Of a stretch of 64,000 bases of DNA, positions 60,205 to 64,000 are shown one piece after another. The notes under the pieces were generated by a model. That model did no database searches. It had not been told where the DNA came from and saw nothing but the letters and a program-made list of their open reading frames with translations. The DNA is taken from contig NZ_JAKZJU020000001.1 of the NCBI RefSeq assembly GCF_022809315.2, positions 1,773,001 through 1,837,000 on the forward strand, given 5' to 3'. The translations under genes and the position numbers were made by a program. Position 1 is the first letter of the stretch. Each line of letters opens with the position of its first letter. The stretch is from Mesosutterella faecium. Its GTDB lineage: Bacteria > Pseudomonadota > Gammaproteobacteria > Burkholderiales > Burkholderiaceae_F.

Positions 60205-61164
60205 ATGCGCAGAGACATGAACCTCGAAAGCTGGCGCGTCTTCGCGGCCGTGGCCCGCTCAGGCGGGATCACCGCGGCCTCGTCCGCGCTCGGCATGGAC
60301 CCGCCCGCGATCAGCCGCGTGCTCTCCTCGCTGGAAAAGGCGGTGGGCGGCGCGCCGCTTTTCGACCGCAGCAGCCACTCGCTCGCGCTCACCGAAAGCG
60401 GGCGCCTCGCCCTGCAGACCGCCGAGCAGATGCTCACGCTGCACGACGAGCTGATGCGGGGCCTGCAGACCGACACCGAGCAGATGAGCGGCACGGTCCG
60501 GGTGGGGATTCCGCAGGCGGTTCTGCAGGACTTCGCGATGCCCTTTCTCGTCGACTTCGCCCGGCGCTACCCGGAGATCCATCTCGAGGCAAGCGAGTAC
60601 AGCCAGGGCCTGCCCGTGAGCTTCGCCTCGCCTTCGGGGCCGCTTGACGTCGTCATTTCCTTCGGCCCCGACCCCGCGCACCCGAACTTCGTGCAGATCC
60701 ACTACGGCACGGGCCGCACCATCGCCTGCGCCTCCCCGGTCTATCTCGCGCGCTACGGCGTCCCGAAAACTCCCGAAGACCTCATCCGCCACATCGGCGT
60801 GCGGTTCAACAGCCCGCTGCGCGGGACGTTGCGCGAGCTGCGGCAGGGCGGCCGCACGGTGCCGCTGCGCTTCGATCGCGAGCTTTCCTTCAACTCCGTC
60901 ATGACCGCGAAGGCGGCCGTCCTGATCGGCGCGGGCATCCAGCCCGACATGGCCGACATCCACTGCTACCGGGAAATCATGAAGGGCTCCCTCGTCCCGG
61001 TCCTCAAGGACTGGAGGGGCGAGCCGCTCGACCTCTACATCTACACCCGGCCCGAAATCCTGCGCTTCAGGCGCGTGAAGACCTTCATCGGCGAGTTCCG
61101 CCGGAAAATCACCGAGACGCTGCGCCTGCGCGACGAGGCGCTGCGGGTCTGCGGCCTGCTCTGA
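60205..61164 (+). CDS. LysR-family transcriptional regulator between lyase and dcuC
   Basis: 319 residues. The DNA-binding part is LESWRVFAAVARSGGITAASSALGMDPPAISRVLSSLEKAVGGAPLFDR. The effector domain follows. AAGGAG precedes the ATG at 60205; a second ATG at 60217 is possible. It faces the lyase across 162 bases of AT-rich sequence and precedes dcuC on the same strand by 144 bases. It probably regulates lyase and transporter together. Confidence 0.87.
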   Translation: MRRDMNLESWRVFAAVARSGGITAASSALGMDPPAISRVLSSLEKAVGGAPLFDRSSHSLALTESGRLALQTAEQMLTLHDELMRGLQTDTEQMSGTVRVGIPQAVLQDFAMPFLVDFARRYPEIHLEASEYSQGLPVSFASPSGPLDVVISFGPDPAHPNFVQIHYGTGRTIACASPVYLARYGVPKTPEDLIRHIGVRFNSPLRGTLRELRQGGRTVPLRFDRELSFNSVMTAKAAVLIGAGIQPDMADIHCYREIMKGSLVPVLKDWRGEPLDLYIYTRPEILRFRRVKTFIGEFRRKITETLRLRDEALRVCGLL

Positions 61165-61308
61165 GCCCCCTTCTTTTAGCAGAAAGCACAAATCATTCTT
61201 AAGTCTTTTGCCATTGTTTGAAAAACCGCCCGCCGCGATCATTGCTTCCGTGCCATCGCCGGAGGGGGCCGCATGCCGCCCCCGCGGTCCAAACAAAGGA
61301 GAGACTCA

Positions 61309-62697
61309 ATGAACGAACTCATGCCCTACCTCGCGCTGCTTGTGGTGGTGCTCACAGGCGTCGGGATCGTAAAAAAACTCCAGGTGAACATCCTGCTGCT
61401 CTTTGCGGGACTCGCCCTCAACCTGCTCGCCATCCTGGGCGGCGTGGACAACCTGATGCCCAAGGGGGCCCGCTCCACGGGCTTCATCGGGTTCGACCTC
61501 TTCGCGCTGCTTTCGGCGCTCTCGCGCAACCAGGCGGCCACCACGGGCTTCATCATCCTCGTGGCCGGCGGCTTCGCGGCCTACATGGACCAGATCGGGG
61601 CGACCGACAAGCTCGTGAGCGTGTGCATGAAGCCGCTGCAGAAGCTTCACGCGAACCCCTTTCTGATCCTGGGCGCGGTCTTCGTGATGGGGAACCTCCT
61701 CGGGCTCGTCGTCACCTCCGCGGCCGGCATGGCGATGCTGCTTGCCGTCTCGGTCTATCCGCTGCTGATCGGCATCGGCGTCTCCGGAGTGGCCGCGGCC
61801 GCTGTGATCGGCTCGGTGCTTGTGATCAGCTACGCCCCGTCCTCGGCTATCGCGGTGCTCTCGGCCACCACGGCCGGCGTGGACCCCATGACGTACCTGA
61901 TCCACTACCAGCTGCCCGTCGCAGTGCCCGCGATCCTCGCCACCGCGGTCTGCCACGTGCTCGTGCAGTCCTGGTACGACCGCAGGGACGCCGCCCGGGG
62001 GCTGCTCGTCAAAATCGACCCGAAGACGGTCGCTGAAAAGGCGGACCGCGCGGCCGGCAAGCCCTGGTTTTACGCGCTGCTGCCGATCGCGCCGATCGTG
62101 ATGCTCTTCATCTTCAACAAGATGGTCTACAAGACGGTCGTCCTCGATGTCGCGACCGCAATGTTCATGGGCTGGGTGTTCGCGATCCTGGTCGACCTCG
62201 CCTGCCGCCGCAATCTCGTCGAGTGCTTCAAGGACGGCTTCGCGATGTTCAAGGGCATGGGCCACATGATGCAGAGCGTCGTGGGCCTCATCTTCGTGGC
62301 TGCGCTCTTTGCCGCGGGGCTGAAGAACGCGGGGCTCGTGTCGCTGCTCATTGACGCGGCCCGGGGCGCGGGCTTCGGCATGACCGGAACGGGCCTTGTC
62401 GTCTCGGCCGTGATCGGCATCGTCACCGTGCTCACGGGCTCGGGCGTCGCCTCCTTCACCGGACTCGTGCCGATCGCCCCGCAGGTGGCCGGAAGCCTCG
62501 GAGGCGACCCCGCGGTGCTCGCGATGATGATGCAGCTCTCAAGCGAGTTCCTCCGCCCGCTCTCGCCCGTGGCCGGCGTCATCATCATCGTGGCGGGCTT
62601 CGCCGGGGTCTCTCCCCTCACCGTCGTGCGCCGCACCTGGCTGCCGTGCCTCGCGGGGCTCGCGGTCGCGCTCGCCCTCACCATCCTCCTCTTCTAA
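61309..62697 (+). CDS. dcuC: DcuC-type C4-dicarboxylate transporter
   Basis: 462 residues, against 461 in E. coli DcuC, with 12 or more transmembrane helices. Shared segments include STGFIGFDLF, GGFAAYMDQIGATDKLV, KPLQKLHANPFLILG and the TGSGVASFTGLVP region in the second half. DcuC proteins exchange fumarate for succinate or export succinate anaerobically. AAAGGAGAGACTCA precedes the ATG at 61309. With the lyase and LysR genes next to it, it should supply or remove the fumarate-pathway dicarboxylates. Confidence 0.9.
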   Translation: MNELMPYLALLVVVLTGVGIVKKLQVNILLLFAGLALNLLAILGGVDNLMPKGARSTGFIGFDLFALLSALSRNQAATTGFIILVAGGFAAYMDQIGATDKLVSVCMKPLQKLHANPFLILGAVFVMGNLLGLVVTSAAGMAMLLAVSVYPLLIGIGVSGVAAAAVIGSVLVISYAPSSAIAVLSATTAGVDPMTYLIHYQLPVAVPAILATAVCHVLVQSWYDRRDAARGLLVKIDPKTVAEKADRAAGKPWFYALLPIAPIVMLFIFNKMVYKTVVLDVATAMFMGWVFAILVDLACRRNLVECFKDGFAMFKGMGHMMQSVVGLIFVAALFAAGLKNAGLVSLLIDAARGAGFGMTGTGLVVSAVIGIVTVLTGSGVASFTGLVPIAPQVAGSLGGDPAVLAMMMQLSSEFLRPLSPVAGVIIIVAGFAGVSPLTVVRRTWLPCLAGLAVALALTILLF

Positions 62698-62773
62698 TAG
62701 GCCGAGTCTTTCAGCGGGCGGGAGCGGGGCCGCTCCCGTCCGCCGCCTGGCCTTCCCGCTCCCCCTCTCTTTT

Positions 62774-64000
62774 TCACGCCTGGCCGCCCGGGGCGGCTTC
62801 CCCGCCCCGCGGCTTCCCTTCCTGCGGCTCCTCGAGGGGCCTTGGCCTCGGCCGCAGGATCAGCCTCAGGCTCTGCGCGTAGGTGAAGTAGTTCCAGATC
62901 CAGTTCAGGAGCACGAAGAACTTGTTCTTCACGCCGAGAATCGGGCGCAGGTGCACGACAAGCCACAACGTCCAGGCCGGCAGCCCCCCGAACTTCATCC
63001 GCCCGATTTCGGCCACGGCGCGCTTCCGCCCGATCGTGGCCATCGTGCCGAGGTTCCGGTAGACGAAGGGCTGCATCGCCCCGCCCTTTTCCTTCCGCTC
63101 GAGGTTGCGCGCAAGAAGCGAGGCCTGCTGCAGGGCCGCCTGCGCGAGCTGCGGGTGTCCGTCCTTCCATTCGGGGTCGCCCAGGACCAGGCTCTGGTCG
63201 CCGATCGCAAAGACGTCCTCCAGCCCCCGCACCCGGCAGCAGCGGTCGGTGAGGATGCGCCCGCCGCGGCCGAGCGCCCCGGGAGGCAGCCCCTCGACCG
63301 GAACCGCCCGGATCCCGCTCACCCAGATCACGGTGGCCGATTCCAGGGTCCCTCCGCCCGCGCTCACCACGCCGTTCCTGCAGTCCGTCACCCGCCAGCC
63401 GTTGTGCACGTGCACGCCCATCTTAAGGAGGTCCTTCTCGGCCCTGGCCGACGAGGCGGGATCCATCGACTTGAGCAGCCTCGGGCCGGAATTGAGAAGG
63501 TGAATGTGCATGCGGCCCGCGAGATCCGGATAGTCCCTCGGCACGACGTCCTTCTTCATTTCGGCGAGCGCCCCGGCGATCTCCACCCCCGAGGGGCCGC
63601 CGCCCACGATGACGAAGTTCAGGTACCGCTCCCGCTTCTGCGGGTCCTCCTCGGTCTGCGCGCGCTCGAGGGCGAGAAGGATGCGGTTTCTCAGCACCAT
63701 CGCGTCCTCGACGGTCTTCATCGGCAGGGCCTCCCGCTCGATGCCGGCCTGGCCGAAGAAATTCGTCTCGCCGCCCATCGCGAGCACCAGATAGTCGTAG
63801 CCGATGGGGCCCACCGAGGTGAGGAGCACTTTGGCGCCGGGGTCGACCCCGCGGACCTCCGCCATCCGGAAGAGGCAGTCACGGCAGCCCTGGAAGAGGC
63901 GGCGCAGCGGAAAGGAGATGCTGCTCGGCTCAAGCCCTGCCGAAGCCACCTGGTAGATCAGAGGCGAAAACTGGCTGTAATTGTTCCGGTCGACCGCCAC
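62774..64000 (-). CDS. ndh: Type II NADH dehydrogenase (NDH-2), 5' end cut by the window
   Basis: At least 408 residues; the start lies beyond the window. The FAD and NADH domains appear as VIVGGGPSGVEIAGALAEMKKDV and DVFAIGDQSLV, with a hydrophobic C-terminal segment for membrane attachment (FFVLLNWIWNYFTYAQSLRLIL). It passes electrons from NADH to quinone without pumping protons. In this organism, it could supply electrons to the periplasmic molybdoenzymes and flavoproteins. The 77-base gap to dcuC holds a GC-rich stem. Confidence 0.87.
   Translation of the reverse strand: MAVDRNNYSQFSPLIYQVASAGLEPSSISFPLRRLFQGCRDCLFRMAEVRGVDPGAKVLLTSVGPIGYDYLVLAMGGETNFFGQAGIEREALPMKTVEDAMVLRNRILLALERAQTEEDPQKRERYLNFVIVGGGPSGVEIAGALAEMKKDVVPRDYPDLAGRMHIHLLNSGPRLLKSMDPASSARAEKDLLKMGVHVHNGWRVTDCRNGVVSAGGGTLESATVIWVSGIRAVPVEGLPPGALGRGGRILTDRCCRVRGLEDVFAIGDQSLVLGDPEWKDGHPQLAQAALQQASLLARNLERKEKGGAMQPFVYRNLGTMATIGRKRAVAEIGRMKFGGLPAWTLWLVVHLRPILGVKNKFFVLLNWIWNYFTYAQSLRLILRPRPRPLEEPQEGKPRGGEAAPGGQA

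Noticed and set aside
1..64000. tRNA, rRNA, CRISPR array, prophage or integrase-attachment site
   Set aside because: No cloverleaf, repeat-spacer pattern, phage genes or att-like repeats were found by eye; the IS21-family element is the only mobile element.

Overview
The window looks like a chromosomal segment of a GC-rich, Gram-negative betaproteobacterium of the Sutterellaceae type (Sutterella, Parasutterella, Mesosutterella). The grounds are indirect: strong GC bias at third positions, classical betaproteobacterial porins, several molybdopterin enzymes, Sec- or Tat-exported flavoprotein reductases without heme domains, no sugar catabolism, and many LysR regulators. No rRNA, tRNA, CRISPR array or prophage is visible. 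The genus is an inference and has not been tested.

Layout. 1-2.4 kb: end of an unknown gene, a D-amino-acid PLP enzyme, and a convergent C45-type acyltransferase/peptidase. 2.6-6.1 kb: a molybdoenzyme, its four-cluster ferredoxin and a TorD-like chaperone. 6.3-9.2 kb: two small coiled-coil proteins whose shared terminator has been split by an IS21-family element with a 6-bp target duplication. 9.2-13.4 kb: YhcH, a NadX-like aspartate dehydrogenase, a secreted esterase with a MarR regulator and a clear operator, and rubrerythrin. 14.1-17.1 kb: dmsA-dmsB without dmsC. 17.4-21.4 kb: an AT-hook protein, pyridoxamine kinase, and modA-modD-modB without modC behind ModE-like palindromes. 21.4-30.5 kb: an M20 hydrolase, a frameshifted LysR gene, an unknown gene pair, a cupin, a DUF4143 ATPase, a porin, tandem twin membrane proteins, a peroxiredoxin and a LysR gene. 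30.6-36.4 kb: aspartase, an aspartate racemase-like protein, a LysR gene and a Tat flavoprotein. 37-39.4 kb: a MoxR/VWA-metallopeptidase pair. 39.4-44 kb: dsbI-dsbL, a LysR gene and assT, an arylsulfate sulfotransferase locus. 44.3-46.7 kb: a BisC-type molybdoenzyme. 46.8-51 kb: nitrilase, YbaK, RluA and MATE. 51-57.3 kb: an amidohydrolase, a LysE-type exporter behind a terminator-bearing leader, a porin, a fumarate-reductase flavoprotein and a NifX-like protein. 57.5-64 kb: a secreted hydrolase, an argininosuccinate-lyase-like enzyme with LysR and DcuC, and the end of an NDH-2 gene.

How the genes may fit together. Aspartase and the lyase-like enzyme would make fumarate, DcuC would exchange C4-dicarboxylates, and the exported flavoproteins would reduce fumarate or related compounds. 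Three molybdoenzymes plus molybdate uptake point to S- or N-oxide or other oxyanion respiration and repair. NDH-2 could feed electrons to the quinone pool. The sulfotransferase, esterases, amidohydrolases and nitrilase suggest processing of host- or diet-derived conjugates. These links are inferences from gene families and neighbourhood.
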